A DNA stretch of 48,658 bases, from positions 1 to 48,658 of the forward strand of contig JAIOAT010000022.1 in assembly GCA_019873685.1 (NCBI GenBank), given 5' to 3'. The notes beneath the pieces were generated by a model. The model had not been told where the DNA came from. It did not search any database and was given only the letters and a program-made list of their open reading frames with translations. Each line of letters opens with the position of its first letter. Positions within the stretch are counted from its first letter, which is position 1. This document shows positions 32,379 to 41,596 of this stretch, piece by piece. Source of the DNA: Chloroflexota bacterium. Lineage in GTDB: Bacteria; Chloroflexota; Anaerolineae; Aggregatilineales; Ch27. A program made the position numbers and the translations under genes.

Positions 32379-32900
32379 ATGACCGCCCGGACGCGCCTGC
32401 AACAGGGCTTACGCGCCCTGTTCTCCTGGTCACAGCCGGTTGACCTGGCCCTGGCGGAGGCGGTACTTTCCCCGGCGCAGATGGCCCTGTTCCGCCGCCT
32501 GCGGCGCAGCGAGCAACTGCACAGCCTCAACGTGCTACGTGCGCTACAGGCCGCCGGGGAGAGCGATCCCGACCTGCTGGCTGCCGCCCTGCTGCATGAT
32601 GTTGGCAAGACGATCGCCCCCTTCTCGTTGCCAGAGCGCGTGCTGGTCGTCCTGGTCGGAAGGCTGGCCCCCGGCCTGCTGGCTCGCCTGGGCCGGGAGG
32701 CCGAGCCGCGCGGCTGGCGGCGGCCATTCGCTATCAGCGTCCGCCATCCAGAATGGTCGGCCCGGTTGCTGGCCGAGGCGGGCAGCAGCGCCCGCGCCAT
32801 CGAGCTGGCCCGCCGCCATCAGGAGGCCATCCCCGACCCGCCACGCACCGAGATTGAGCGCCTGCTCCTGGCCCTGCAACGCGCCGACGACCGCAACTGA
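32379..32900 (+). CDS. HD-domain phosphohydrolase-like protein
   Basis: A 173-residue protein with the HD superfamily metal motif: His48 in EQLHSLNVL, His73-Asp74 in LLHDVGK, and further His123 and His147 in helices behind. The order fits a single HD domain acting on nucleotides or cyclic nucleotides, but it lacks the GYP signature of c-di-GMP enzymes. GGGGAGAG lies eight bases before ATG 32379. Earlier in-frame ATG 32319 has none. The insert LPERVLVVLVGRLAPGLLARL is hydrophobic and could sit on the membrane. The substrate is unknown. Confidence 0.8.
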   Translation: MTARTRLQQGLRALFSWSQPVDLALAEAVLSPAQMALFRRLRRSEQLHSLNVLRALQAAGESDPDLLAAALLHDVGKTIAPFSLPERVLVVLVGRLAPGLLARLGREAEPRGWRRPFAISVRHPEWSARLLAEAGSSARAIELARRHQEAIPDPPRTEIERLLLALQRADDRN

Positions 32901-33049
32901 TCCCGCGCCCTGCGCCCTGCTGAGTCGCCGGCCAGCTGCAACCGCTGTATGCTGAGGATACGGGCAGGGGCGTATTTTTGCGGTAGAGTATGCCCTGACA
33001 CAGGCAGGCAATACAGACCAACACAGAGATTGAGGGAAGGAACACACGC

Positions 33050-34096
33050 ATGGCTGAGGTCAAAGTCGCCATCCTGGGGCTGGAACGCACCGGCGCATCC
33101 TTCGGGCTGGCCCTGAAGCGTTACATGCAGGGCAAGGAGGCCCGCCACACGTTCACCATCGCCGGGCATGACGAGCGCGATTACAACGTCAAACACGCCC
33201 GGAGCAAGGGCGCGATCGACTCCGGCGCGCGCGGGCCGGTCGAGGCGGTCGCCGGGGCGCATATCGTGATTCTGGCCGAACATTACTACCGGGTGGAGAA
33301 GCTGTATCAGGCGGTTGGCCCGGCGCTCAACCCCGGTACGGTCATCCTGGATTTCTCCCCGCTCAAGCGCCCGTCGATCCGCTGGGCAGCGGAGGTCCTC
33401 TCCGCTGATGCGGAGACCGCTGCCTATCTGGTCGGCGTGACGCCCATCCTCAACCCTGAGGTGCTCTTTGAAGCCAACAGCGAAGTGGAAGCGGCGCGGG
33501 CCGACCTGTTCGATGGCGGCACGTTCATCGTCACCCCCGCTGCTGACTGCCCGGCGGAGGCCGTTAACCTGGCTACCGAGGTCGCCCGTATTGTTGGCGC
33601 GGATGTGCACTTCATGGACCCCGACGAGCACGACGGCCTGATTGCGGCGATGGAGGGCCTGCCGGCGGCGCTCAGCCTGGCCCTCTTCCAGACGCTGATC
33701 CGTTCCTCCGGCTGGGGTGACCTGCGGCGGCTGGCTAACCCGGCTTTTGGCCTGCAGACCAGTCTGTTGCGCTACCAGCACCCGGACTCGCTGTGGGCGC
33801 TACTGCAATACAACCGGGAGAATACCGTCCGGCACCTCTCCGCCCTGATCGATAACCTGACCGCCATCCGCGACGGTCTGCGCGAGGACGCCGAAGGGCT
33901 GGGTCTGGAGGCGCTGCTGGCCGATGCAGCCAGCCGCTACGAGGAATGGGAAGGCCAGCGGCGGGCTAACCGCTGGGAAAAGAAGGGCGATGAGGAATCC
34001 GTCACCACGGCGAGCGTGCTGGGCACGATGGGCGGGATGCTCTTTGGTCGGCGGCCCCGGAAGGCTGACGACGAGCCGGGCAAGAAGAAGCTGTAG
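33050..34096 (+). CDS. TyrA/prephenate-dehydrogenase-like NAD(P)-binding protein
   Basis: A 348-residue protein with an N-terminal Rossmann fold. The nucleotide loop AILGLERTGASFGLAL resembles the GxGxxG motif but has Glu/Arg inside, so the fit is loose. A helical C-terminal dimerisation part follows (about 185-330). In between, DEHDGLIAAMEGLPAAL corresponds to the conserved prephenate-dehydrogenase stretch D-x-H-D-x-x-x-A. A charged tail after residue 305 (KKGDEES, GRRPRKADDEPGKKK) is extra. No other aromatic-pathway gene lies near, so the substrate may not be prephenate. AGGGAAGGA precedes the ATG. Confidence 0.7.
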   Translation: MAEVKVAILGLERTGASFGLALKRYMQGKEARHTFTIAGHDERDYNVKHARSKGAIDSGARGPVEAVAGAHIVILAEHYYRVEKLYQAVGPALNPGTVILDFSPLKRPSIRWAAEVLSADAETAAYLVGVTPILNPEVLFEANSEVEAARADLFDGGTFIVTPAADCPAEAVNLATEVARIVGADVHFMDPDEHDGLIAAMEGLPAALSLALFQTLIRSSGWGDLRRLANPAFGLQTSLLRYQHPDSLWALLQYNRENTVRHLSALIDNLTAIRDGLREDAEGLGLEALLADAASRYEEWEGQRRANRWEKKGDEESVTTASVLGTMGGMLFGRRPRKADDEPGKKKL

Positions 34097-34119
34097 CCCG
34101 GCGTAGCGGAGATGAAGTC

Positions 34120-34827
34120 ATGGCGGCAGCGAGTGGGCAACCCCGCTGGCGGCGGCGGGTCTACTGGTTTACCCTCTTCGGGACAATCCAGTTCGTGATC
34201 CTGACGGCGCTGGCCATGCTGGCCTACCCCGGTGGGACGCATATCGACCCGGCCTCGCCGGGGTACGCTTTCTTCGCCAACTTCTTCAGCGATCTGGGGC
34301 GGATGCAGGCCCACAACGGCGCGCCCAACACGCTTTCGGCGGCGCTGTTTGTCGTCGCCTTGAGCGTGGCCGGGCTATCCCTGATCCTGTTCTTCCTGGC
34401 GGCATGGCGCGACTTTCAGGTATCGACGGGCCTGCGGGCGCTGAGCGGGATCGGCTCCGCGCTCGGCGTCCTGACCGGCGCGGGATTCGTGGGGGTGGCC
34501 TGGACTCCGGCGGATGTCTTTCCGGAGCAGCATATTGCCTGTGTGCTGCTGGCCTTTCGCGCTTTCCCCGTAGTGGCGATCCTCTACAGCGCGGCGATCT
34601 TCCTTCACCCCGCCTATCCGCGCCGCTATGGAGCTGCTTACCTGGCCTTTGCCGTCCTGCTGGCGGCGTACCTGTGGCTGCTGACCAACGGCCCGGCGCT
34701 CCATTCGGCGCAGGGGCTGCTCATCCAGGCAGCCGGGCAGAAGGCGATCGTCTACGCGACGATCGTCTGCATGGGCTACCAGGGGTTGGGCGCGCTGGGG
34801 CTGGAACGGGCCGCTGCCCGGCGATAG
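34120..34827 (+). CDS. DUF998-like integral membrane protein
   Basis: A 235-residue membrane protein with about six hydrophobic helices: 17-37, 71-92, 100-125, 138-160, 168-188 and 205-225. The loop FFANFFSDLGRMQAHNG after the first helix (residues 51-67) is the typical DUF998 pattern F-S-D-L-G. Its function is not known for the family. It starts 23 bases after the TyrA-like gene and likely shares its transcript. It converges with the winged-helix gene, leaving a gap of 16 bases. Confidence 0.75.
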   Translation: MAAASGQPRWRRRVYWFTLFGTIQFVILTALAMLAYPGGTHIDPASPGYAFFANFFSDLGRMQAHNGAPNTLSAALFVVALSVAGLSLILFFLAAWRDFQVSTGLRALSGIGSALGVLTGAGFVGVAWTPADVFPEQHIACVLLAFRAFPVVAILYSAAIFLHPAYPRRYGAAYLAFAVLLAAYLWLLTNGPALHSAQGLLIQAAGQKAIVYATIVCMGYQGLGALGLERAAARR

Positions 34828-34843
34828 CTACACTCGCCCGGCG

Positions 34844-35629
34844 TCACAGGCCCGGCTGCAGGGTCAGGTCAAACGTGTGCAGGCGGAAGGTCTCCGCCGG
34901 CGGCCCATCCACAGCGGTCAGGGTCAGTTGCAGACGGCCTGCCGGCTGCAAATCCAGCCGCGTGATCTGGTCCGCCTCGATGGTCAGGCGCAGCTTCCCG
35001 GCCCGGCGCGGCGTGATCTCAAAGCGTACCGGGACAGCCGGGCCTTCCGCCGGGGCGGTAGTATCGCTCTGGTCGGGAAAGATGTCCAGATCGCCGCTGA
35101 GCCGGAACAACACGTCCACATCCAGCGGGTGGCGCAGCGGTTCGGCTGGCTCATCGACGCGCACGAACAGGAAGGCGGGCTGCCCGACCGCCAGCGCCGA
35201 CGGCACAATCACCAGGGCACGGCGGGCAACGGTCTCAATGGCCGCCAGATCGACCGCGAGGTCGTCATCCGTGTCTTCCCAGACGTCCGCCGACGCGGTC
35301 ACACGGGTTGTCTCCTCGTCAGCCGGGGCCAGTTCCTCCGGCTCACCCTCCTCCACAAAGCCTTCCTGGAGGGCCTCTTCGTCATGGGCGGCAATGGCTT
35401 CCGCCGCCTCAATGCCCAGCTGGGTCAGGGCGTAGGAGCCGTCGTACTGCATCTCCACGTATTCGCGGGTGACCAGCCGGCGCAACGCCTTGCCGAAGGC
35501 GCGGTCGCTGAGGCCCAGTGCGGCGATGATCTCGGTGTCAAAGGCGGCGTAGGAATCCTGCCGGGCCAGGTAGCGGATGATATCCAGCGCGCCGCTGGGA
35601 AAAGTGGTCAGCTCAAACGGAAGAGCCAT
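34844..35629 (-). CDS. Winged-helix protein with acidic linker and beta-rich C-terminus
   Basis: A 261-residue protein. Residues 1-75 form a winged helix-turn-helix, with IIAALGLSDRAFGKALRRLVT as the recognition unit and YVEMQYDGSYALTQLGIEA as the wing. A very acidic linker follows (about 85-130; EEGEPEELAPADEETT). Then comes a beta-rich domain (about 135-261) with repeated 'RFEITPRRAGKLRLTIEAD'-like strands. That part resembles CHAT-/caspase-associated or effector C-terminal beta sandwiches, but I cannot name it. AGGGGG lies four bases before ATG 35629. Whether it binds DNA is not shown. Confidence 0.7.
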   Translation of the reverse strand: MALPFELTTFPSGALDIIRYLARQDSYAAFDTEIIAALGLSDRAFGKALRRLVTREYVEMQYDGSYALTQLGIEAAEAIAAHDEEALQEGFVEEGEPEELAPADEETTRVTASADVWEDTDDDLAVDLAAIETVARRALVIVPSALAVGQPAFLFVRVDEPAEPLRHPLDVDVLFRLSGDLDIFPDQSDTTAPAEGPAVPVRFEITPRRAGKLRLTIEADQITRLDLQPAGRLQLTLTAVDGPPAETFRLHTFDLTLQPGL

Positions 35630-35831
35630 CGTACCCCCTGCCTGCAATTCCTGGTGTCAACCGTCATGCTGCCAGTGTAATCAAGCCCGGCCAGTCCCGC
35701 AACCCAAAAGGCGGCCAGCCAGCGCTTAGCCCGCCTGTGCCCGGCGTGCCCGGCGGGCGTGCTGGCGCGGTCAGGGTGAGTAGAATCAGGGGCAGGCTTA
35801 TTTGCGTCTACTTACCAGCGGAGGAGTGACT

Positions 35832-36707
35832 GTGAAACTGGGTGTTGTCTTCCCACAGACTGAGATCGGCACGGATCCGGGCGTCATCCGTGACTACGCG
35901 CAGGCCGCCGAGAGCCTCGGCTATGATTACCTGCTGGCCTATGACCATGTGCTGGGGGCCAACCCGGAGCGCCCCGGCGGATGGCGCGGGGCCTACACCT
36001 ACCGCGACGCCTTCCATGAGCCGTTTGTCCTGTTCGCCTACCTGGCCGCCCTGACCACCCGCCTGGAATTCACCACCGGCGTGCTGATCCTGCCGCAGCG
36101 CCAGACGGCCCTGGTGGCCAAACAGGCCGCCGCCCTGGATGTGCTTTCCGGCGGGCGGTTGCGGCTGGGCATCGGCATCGGCTGGAATGCGGTCGAGTAT
36201 GAGGCGCTGGGCCAGGACTTCCACACGCGGGGCCGTCGCAGCGAGGAACAGGTCGCGCTCCTGCGCCGCCTGTGGACAGAGCCGCTGGTGACCTTTGCCG
36301 GGCGCGATCATCGCATCAGCGACGCCGGGCTGAATCCGCTGCCGGTGCAGCGCCCGATCCCGATCTGGTTTGGCGGCGAAGCTGACGCCGTTCTGCGGCG
36401 GATGGCCCGCCTGGGCGACGGCTGGATCTCCAATACCCGGACGCTGGCGCAGGGCCGCGAACAGGTCGCCCGGCTGCGTGAGTACCTGCAGGCCGCCGGG
36501 CGCGACCCGGCCAGCTTTGGCATCGACATCCGCATCAACGCCCGTCTAACCCCAGAAGCGGACTGGGCCGCCGAGATCGCCGGCTGGCGGGCGCTGGGCG
36601 CGACGCATGTCTGCGTCAACACGATGGGCATGGGCTTCACCCGCCTGGAGCAGCACCTGGACGTTCTGCGGCGCTTCATGGCGGTGGCCGGGGAATGGCA
36701 GGGCTAA
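35832..36707 (+). CDS. F420-dependent luciferase-like oxidoreductase
   Basis: A 291-residue TIM-barrel enzyme of the luciferase-like monooxygenase superfamily, F420-type. Motifs are AESLGYDYLLAYDHVLG near the N-terminus, TGVLILPQRQTALVAKQAAALDVLSGGR (shown in part) and LGIGIGWNAVEYEALG, the strongest family signature. IPIWFGGEADAVLRRMARLGDGWI comes later. The start is GTG 35832, with GGAGGAG six bases ahead. It may use F420H2 or FMNH2, and the substrate is unknown. It is divergent from the winged-helix gene. Confidence 0.88.
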   Translation: MKLGVVFPQTEIGTDPGVIRDYAQAAESLGYDYLLAYDHVLGANPERPGGWRGAYTYRDAFHEPFVLFAYLAALTTRLEFTTGVLILPQRQTALVAKQAAALDVLSGGRLRLGIGIGWNAVEYEALGQDFHTRGRRSEEQVALLRRLWTEPLVTFAGRDHRISDAGLNPLPVQRPIPIWFGGEADAVLRRMARLGDGWISNTRTLAQGREQVARLREYLQAAGRDPASFGIDIRINARLTPEADWAAEIAGWRALGATHVCVNTMGMGFTRLEQHLDVLRRFMAVAGEWQG

Positions 36708-36727
36708 CCCAACCCCGATAACAACAA

Positions 36728-36764
36728 AACCAGCCCTGCGACTGGCCTGGCCGCAGGGCTGGTT
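36728..36764. terminator. Bidirectional terminator
   Basis: AACCAGCCCTGCG (36728-36740) pairs perfectly with CGCAGGGCTGGTT (36752-36764). On the minus strand it is followed by TTGTTGTTAT, so it serves the PA14/SH3 gene best. It also ends the F420 oxidoreductase gene. Confidence 0.75.
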
Positions 36765-36785
36765 AAACAGTGACGCTTGCCGGGA

Positions 36786-38156
36786 TTAGCCGGTGATCGG
36801 GACGCTGGTCAGCGGCAGATCGCCCACCAGGGTGACAAACGCCGCGGAAACCCAGCCGGTCGTCCCGTTATCCTTACGGATCTGCAGCCACCCGGAGTCC
36901 GCCGTGCGGCCAATCACCTGCGCCCGCTCGCCGATGTTCAGGGCGTCGATGCGGGTCGTGTTGGTGCTCGGCCCACGCCGGATGCGCAGGCTGGCATTGG
37001 ACTGGACAAAGAGCAAGCCGCCGCTCACGCTGGCGGGGGCGCTGCTGCCCTGGGTGACCGGCAGCGCCGCGGCGTTACCGGTCAGGGCGATGTACGAGCC
37101 GCTGACCCAACCGGTGAAGCCGCTGGCGCTGATCTGGTACCAGGTGCCCGCTGCATTGCGCCCGATGACGCTGTATGTTTCACCGCTGCGCACCTGAGTC
37201 AGGATGTTGTGTTCCACCCCCGGCCCGGCCCGCACATTCAGCACCGGCGTGTTGATGATCGCCGTCACCGGGCTGGGTGCGGTGATTGCGCCAGCCCCTT
37301 CCCGGATCCAGTAGACCACGATGCGGGCCTGGTCGCCGGCCTCAAAGTATTCCACCTTGACCGTGTGCACGCCCGGCGCCAGGTCGATCACGCCGGAAGT
37401 CTCCCGGTAGGGCGCGGCAGCCCAGGCATCGACCACCAGTTGCCCGTCCACGTACACGCGCACCCCATCATCCGCCCCGGCCACAAAGCGGTAGCGACCG
37501 CCCTGCAGGTCAGGGAAGCCCCACCAGCGGGCGCTGAAGTTGTCCGGGTTGATCACGCCGGGGATGGGCGAGCCGCCGCCCCAGTTGTAATCAATGGTGC
37601 GCTCCAGGCGTCCGCCGGCCTGCGGCGGCTGCAGGTTGGTATTGTTGTAGTACTCGGCTGCCCAGCCGCCGGGCGCGGTTTCCGCGCTGGCTGGCCGCCA
37701 GGTCAGGAAGATCGACGCCTGATCGCCAGCATCGTAGTATTCCACGCGCACCCAGTAGGTGCCCGGCGCAAGGGTGATCTGGCCGGTGTGGGTTGTCTGC
37801 ATCTGGTCATACCAGGCGTTGATCACGATCTGGTCGTTGACATACACACGTACGCCGTCATCCACCGTGGCGATGAAGGTGTACGTCCCCCCGGCGAATT
37901 GCTGTGGGCCAGTCCAGCGCACGGAGAAGTTATCTTCCGGGATGATCCCCGGCACCGGGCTGCCCCCACCCCAGTCAAAGGCGATAGCGCTGTCCAGACG
38001 GACGAAGATCGCCGTCCCAGCCAGAAAACGGTTGTTGAAGTATTCGGCTGTCCACTCCCGCCCGGTATCCGCCGCCGCAGTGCCGACTTCCGGCCCCCAG
38101 GCGGCCCAGAGCAGAGCCAGGGACAGCGCGATCAAGAGAAACATCAGGCGACGCAT
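36786..38156 (-). CDS. Secreted protein with two PA14 and two SH3b domains
   Basis: A 456-residue exported protein. A signal peptide (about 1-28, MRRLMFLLIALSLALLWAAW) is followed by two PA14-type beta barrels. PA14-1 (about 35-165) and PA14-2 (about 170-290) share the motif DDGVRVYV(N/D)(D/G)Q(I/L)V(I/V)(N/D)AW and the loop YNWGGGSPIPGVINPDNFS or its variant. Two bacterial SH3 domains follow (about 305-370, LNVRAGPGVEHNILTQV; and about 395-455, LRIRRGPSTNTTRIDAL). PA14 usually binds glycans and SH3b binds peptidoglycan, so it is likely a cell-surface carbohydrate-binding protein. AAGGAG lies nine bases before ATG 38156. Confidence 0.88.
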   Translation of the reverse strand: MRRLMFLLIALSLALLWAAWGPEVGTAAADTGREWTAEYFNNRFLAGTAIFVRLDSAIAFDWGGGSPVPGIIPEDNFSVRWTGPQQFAGGTYTFIATVDDGVRVYVNDQIVINAWYDQMQTTHTGQITLAPGTYWVRVEYYDAGDQASIFLTWRPASAETAPGGWAAEYYNNTNLQPPQAGGRLERTIDYNWGGGSPIPGVINPDNFSARWWGFPDLQGGRYRFVAGADDGVRVYVDGQLVVDAWAAAPYRETSGVIDLAPGVHTVKVEYFEAGDQARIVVYWIREGAGAITAPSPVTAIINTPVLNVRAGPGVEHNILTQVRSGETYSVIGRNAAGTWYQISASGFTGWVSGSYIALTGNAAALPVTQGSSAPASVSGGLLFVQSNASLRIRRGPSTNTTRIDALNIGERAQVIGRTADSGWLQIRKDNGTTGWVSAAFVTLVGDLPLTSVPITG

Positions 38157-38368
38157 CGCAACACACTCCTTGTCACTCATTGAGCTTACAGCCTGATCCG
38201 TGTCCCGATGGTGCACCTCCCCGGTGGAGCGCCCGGCGTCAGGTCTTGCACCCCGCAGCCAGAGCGCCCACCGGAGGCGTTGTCATCTACTGCGTCTTCC
38301 TATTATCCCCGATTTACCGACGGCCTGCTTAACGGCCAACTGATGCTTGCCTGACGCTCCCGCTACGC

Positions 38369-39184
38369 TCATGCCGGGGAGGTCGGCCCGGTCGATGGCG
38401 GTCTGGACTTGCCCGCCTGCGACCTGACAATATCCAGCAGCGGCGATAGCAGGTCGATCGGCAGCGGGAAGATGATCGTCGAGTTCTTTTCCACGCTGAT
38501 CTCGGTCAGGGTCTGCAGGTAGCGCAACTGTAGCGCGGACGGCTCAGTGGCGATCAACCGCGCTGCTTCCAGTAGTTGCTGGGCGGCCTGGAATTCGCCT
38601 TCAGCGTGGATGATCTTGGCCCGCTTTTCGCGCTCGGCTTCGGCCTGGCGGGCCATCGCCCGCTTCATCACTTCCGGCAGCTCTACGTCCTTGATCTCAA
38701 CAATGCTAACCTTGACGCCCCAGGGGTCGGTCTGCTCGTCGATGATCTGCTGCAGGTCATGGTTGACCTCTTCCCGGTTGGCCAGCAGTTCATCCAGTTC
38801 GCGCTAGCCGACCACACTGCGCAGGCTGGTCTGGGCGATCTGGGCCGTGGCCTGGGTGAAGTTGCGGATGTTAACCACCGCTCGCACCGGATCGATCACC
38901 CGGAAGTAAACCACCGCGTTGACGCGCACGGTCACGTTGTCCTTGGTGATGCAGTCCTGCGGCGGGATATCCATTGTGACCACCCGCAGATCGACCTTAA
39001 CCATCTGGTCGATGAAGGGGATGATCAGGAAGAGGCCCGGCCCACGCGGCCCGCCGGCAATGCGCCCCAGCCGGAAGATCACGCCGCGCTCGTACTCCTG
39101 CACGATGCGCACCGCCGCGATCAACAGGCCCAGCAGCACGAGAACGAAGAACGCCAGGATGGTCAGCAACCCGAAAGTATCCAT
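38369..39184 (-). pseudogene. Slipin (SPFH/stomatin-like) interrupted by TAG
   Basis: A membrane-anchored SPFH-domain protein that reads as 271 residues if TAG 38804-38806 (codon 127) is ignored. The N-terminal helix (about 5-27), the SPFH core with [21 protein letters not shown] and [20 protein letters not shown], and the C-terminal part with [21 protein letters not shown] are all in one frame. At the break the family reads SVVGQ-x-ELDELL and this gene SVVG-stop-RELDELL, so CAG (Gln) became TAG by one C-to-T change. It could be a true nonsense mutation, a sequencing error or suppressed. The rest shows no other damage, which suggests a recent event. Slipins organise membrane microdomains. Confidence 0.75.
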
Positions 39185-39321
39185 GAACAGAATCCTTTTC
39201 CCTCACCGGTCAGGAGGCAGTATATCCGCCGGGGCAGCGGCAGACGCTTACACTGTACCACTGCTACCTGTTTCCATTATAGGCGCAAACTACGCTGACA
39301 GGCTGACGACAGGCTGACGCC

Positions 39322-39350
39322 TTGCCGGACAGCGCCGCCCCGGCTATACT
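39322..39350 (+). promoter_or_regulatory. Promoter of glycosyltransferase gene
   Basis: TTGCCG (39322-39327), a 17-base spacer and TATACT (39345-39350) form a sigma-70-type promoter 37 bases before the ATG. Confidence 0.6.
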
Positions 39351-39387
39351 GCCCGTGCAATGCGGGGCCGGGCATAAGGAGTCGGTC

Positions 39388-40149
39388 ATGACCAGAGTGA
39401 TGGTGTTGATCCCAACCTACAACGAGGCGGAGAATCTGGCCCACATGGTTCAGACGGTGCTGGCTCTGCCGGTTGAAGGGCTGGAGATCATGATCCTGGA
39501 CGATAGCTCGCCCGATGGCACAGGCGCCATCGCCGACGCGCTGGCGGCGGAGTATCCGGGCCGTGTCCATGCGGTTCACCGCCCGCGCAAGGAAGGGTTG
39601 GGCCGTGCCTACCAGGATGGCTTCGCCAGGGCGCTGGCCGCTGGCGCCGACCTGATTGCCCAGATGGACTGCGATTTTTCCCACCCGCCGGAAAAGCTGC
39701 CGGAGATGGTCGCCCGCGCTCTGGAGCCGGGCCACGATGTGGTGGTTGGCTCGCGCTATGTGCCGGGCGGCACGCTGGACACCGCCTGGGGCTGGCACCG
39801 CAAGCTGTTGAGCTGGTGGGCCAACCGGGTCTACATCCACCTGATCCTGCGCACCCGCGTCCATGATGCCACGGGCGGCTACCGCGTGTTCAACCGCCGC
39901 GTGCTGGAGGCGATCGATTTCCACTGGGTGCGCTCCAACGGCTACATTTTCCAGGCGGAAATGGCCTATATCATCGAGCGGCTGGGCTTCACCATCTACG
40001 AGGTGCCGATCCACTTCGCCGAGCGGCGGCTGGGCCGCAGCAAGATGGACCTGCGCATCCAGCTGGAAGCGGCGCTGCGCGTCTGGCAGGTGCTGGCCCG
40101 CCACCGCCACCTGACGCCCGCTGACCGCCTGCATCCGGCCCGGGCCTGA
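39388..40149 (+). CDS. Dolichol-phosphate-mannose-synthase-like GT2 glycosyltransferase
   Basis: A 253-residue GT-A fold enzyme of the Dpm1/polyprenol-phosphate mannosyltransferase group. It starts MTRVMVLIPTYNEAENL. The nucleotide-sugar sites are ILDDSSPDGTG and QMDCDFSHPPEKL (the DxD-like metal motif), with VVVGSRYVPGG and the family loop WWANRVYIHLILRT. There is no C-terminal membrane domain, so it is the soluble Dpm1 type. It transfers a hexose from a nucleotide sugar to a polyprenyl phosphate for envelope glycan or protein glycosylation. TAAGGAG lies eight bases before ATG 39388. Confidence 0.9.
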   Translation: MTRVMVLIPTYNEAENLAHMVQTVLALPVEGLEIMILDDSSPDGTGAIADALAAEYPGRVHAVHRPRKEGLGRAYQDGFARALAAGADLIAQMDCDFSHPPEKLPEMVARALEPGHDVVVGSRYVPGGTLDTAWGWHRKLLSWWANRVYIHLILRTRVHDATGGYRVFNRRVLEAIDFHWVRSNGYIFQAEMAYIIERLGFTIYEVPIHFAERRLGRSKMDLRIQLEAALRVWQVLARHRHLTPADRLHPARA

Positions 40150-40218
40150 GCGCTGTATGCACTGGCAACGCCGGCGCGTGTGCCGACGTTACGTATTCCC
40201 AGAGGAGTAGCTTATCCT

Positions 40219-40698
40219 ATGTCGATGCTGACCCCCGGACGTTTCATCCGCGGTATGAAGAAAACCCCCGCTCTGCTCAGTGCGCTGCTCAACGGCGTTA
40301 CGCAGGAGCGCGCTCTGGCCGCCCGCGATGGCGATGACGGCTGGAACGTGGTGGAGATCGTCTGCCACCTGCGCGACTTTGAGGAAATCTTCTTCATGCG
40401 GGCGCGGCGCATCGTGGAGCAAGAGCGCCCGGTGTTGGAACCGTTCGACCACGAACGGATGGCCATCGAGCGCCGCTATAGCCAGGAAGACTTGCGCGCG
40501 GCCTTTGAGGCTTACGCGGCCCGGCGGGCGGCCTTCCTGGACTGGCTCAAAGCCCGCGATGAAGCTGACTGGCAGCGGGTCGGTGTGCATCCGGAGGCCG
40601 GGGAATATACCCTGCTGGAGCAGGCCATGCAGGTGCCGTTGCATGATGTCGACCATCTGGAGCAGATCGCCCGTGTGCTGGGCCTGCCCGGTGCGTAA
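40219..40698 (+). CDS. DinB-family metal-binding protein
   Basis: A 159-residue four-helix protein of the DinB/YfiT-like superfamily. The metal triad is His50 in EIVCHLRDFEE and His142 plus His146 in HDVDHLEQI. Members include bacillithiol- or mycothiol-dependent transferases and maleylpyruvate-isomerase-like proteins, and the role here is unknown. AGAGGAG lies 11 bases before ATG 40219. It starts a run of three same-strand genes (DinB, nucleotidyltransferase-like, phosphodiesterase-like) with short gaps. Confidence 0.85.
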   Translation: MSMLTPGRFIRGMKKTPALLSALLNGVTQERALAARDGDDGWNVVEIVCHLRDFEEIFFMRARRIVEQERPVLEPFDHERMAIERRYSQEDLRAAFEAYAARRAAFLDWLKARDEADWQRVGVHPEAGEYTLLEQAMQVPLHDVDHLEQIARVLGLPGA

Positions 40699-40757
40699 GA
40701 ACGCGGCTGCGACCTCCCTGTAGAACCCTGACCCGTACCCTGAACGAGGGACTTCCA

Positions 40758-41561
40758 ATGCCATTAGGCGCCCATTACCCCACCGTTGCTCACCGGCGCG
40801 CTGCTGAAGCCATTGTCGATCACTTCGCCACGATGCCGGAGGTCGAAGCTGTCGTGCTGGTCAACTCCTGCGCACGCGGCAAAGCCACCCCTGATAGCTG
40901 TTTGGACATCAACGTGCTCGTCCCGACCCTGGGCGGGCCGGAAGGCTCCCCCGAATATGCCGCCTGGGAGGAGCCATGGCGCGCCTTCTACGCCGAAGCG
41001 CCGGTATTCCGCGAACTGGCGGCGGCGGGCCGCTTCGCTGAGGTGCACCTGGACTTCAAGAGCGGTCACTTTGCCCCCGGCGTTCACCTGATGGCCGGGG
41101 GGCCGGATTCCTTCGAACTGGAGGTGGGCAACTTCTGCGCCTACGGCTATCCGCTGTGGGAGCGCGGCGATGCCTTCCGGCGCGTGCAGGCGGCCTGGCT
41201 GCCCTACTACGACGAAGCGCTGCGCCGGGAACGGCTGCGCATGGTACGCTGGCACTGCGAAAACAACCTGGAGCACATCCCCCTGTATGCCGCCCGCGGG
41301 CTGGTCTTCCAGTGCTTTGACCGCCTCTATAACGCTTATGCCGAATTCCTGCAGGCGCTGTTCATCAGCCGGCGCGTCTACCCGATTGCCTACAACAAGT
41401 GGATTCACGAGCAGGTGGTGGAGATGCTGGGCCTGCCGGAGCTGTACAACGCCCTGTTGCATCTGCTGGCGCTGGAACGGCTGGATGTGCCTGCGCTGCT
41501 TGACCGCGCTGCAGCCCTGCGCGGCCTGCTGAACGCATATATCGACCCTGTGGCCGAATGA
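40758..41561 (+). CDS. Nucleotidyltransferase-fold protein (DUF4037-like)
   Basis: A 267-residue protein. The N-terminus (about 15-55) holds VVLVNSCARGKATPDSCLDINVL, a variant of the polymerase-beta-type nucleotidyltransferase motif GSxxRG...SDxD. One aspartate of the pair is replaced (SCLDI), so activity is uncertain. A long helical C-terminus (about 110-267), with RWHCENNLEHIPLYAARGLVFQCFD, resembles the DUF4037 or aminoglycoside-adenylyltransferase-like helical half. It may adenylylate a small molecule. It begins 59 bases after the DinB gene and ends 35 bases before the phosphodiesterase. Confidence 0.65.
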   Translation: MPLGAHYPTVAHRRAAEAIVDHFATMPEVEAVVLVNSCARGKATPDSCLDINVLVPTLGGPEGSPEYAAWEEPWRAFYAEAPVFRELAAAGRFAEVHLDFKSGHFAPGVHLMAGGPDSFELEVGNFCAYGYPLWERGDAFRRVQAAWLPYYDEALRRERLRMVRWHCENNLEHIPLYAARGLVFQCFDRLYNAYAEFLQALFISRRVYPIAYNKWIHEQVVEMLGLPELYNALLHLLALERLDVPALLDRAAALRGLLNAYIDPVAE

Positions 41562-41596
41562 GAGATACCCTCCGGCCCGGAGAAAGTTGAGCGCCG

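Noticed and set aside
36777-38183. Long open frame antisense to the PA14/SH3 gene
   Set aside because: The minus-strand gene has a signal peptide, repeated domains and a ribosome site. The plus-strand frame has none of these.
38804-38806. TAG in the slipin as pyrrolysine
   Set aside because: The position is normally Gln with no catalytic role, and one C-to-T change explains it. There is no methylamine-pathway context.
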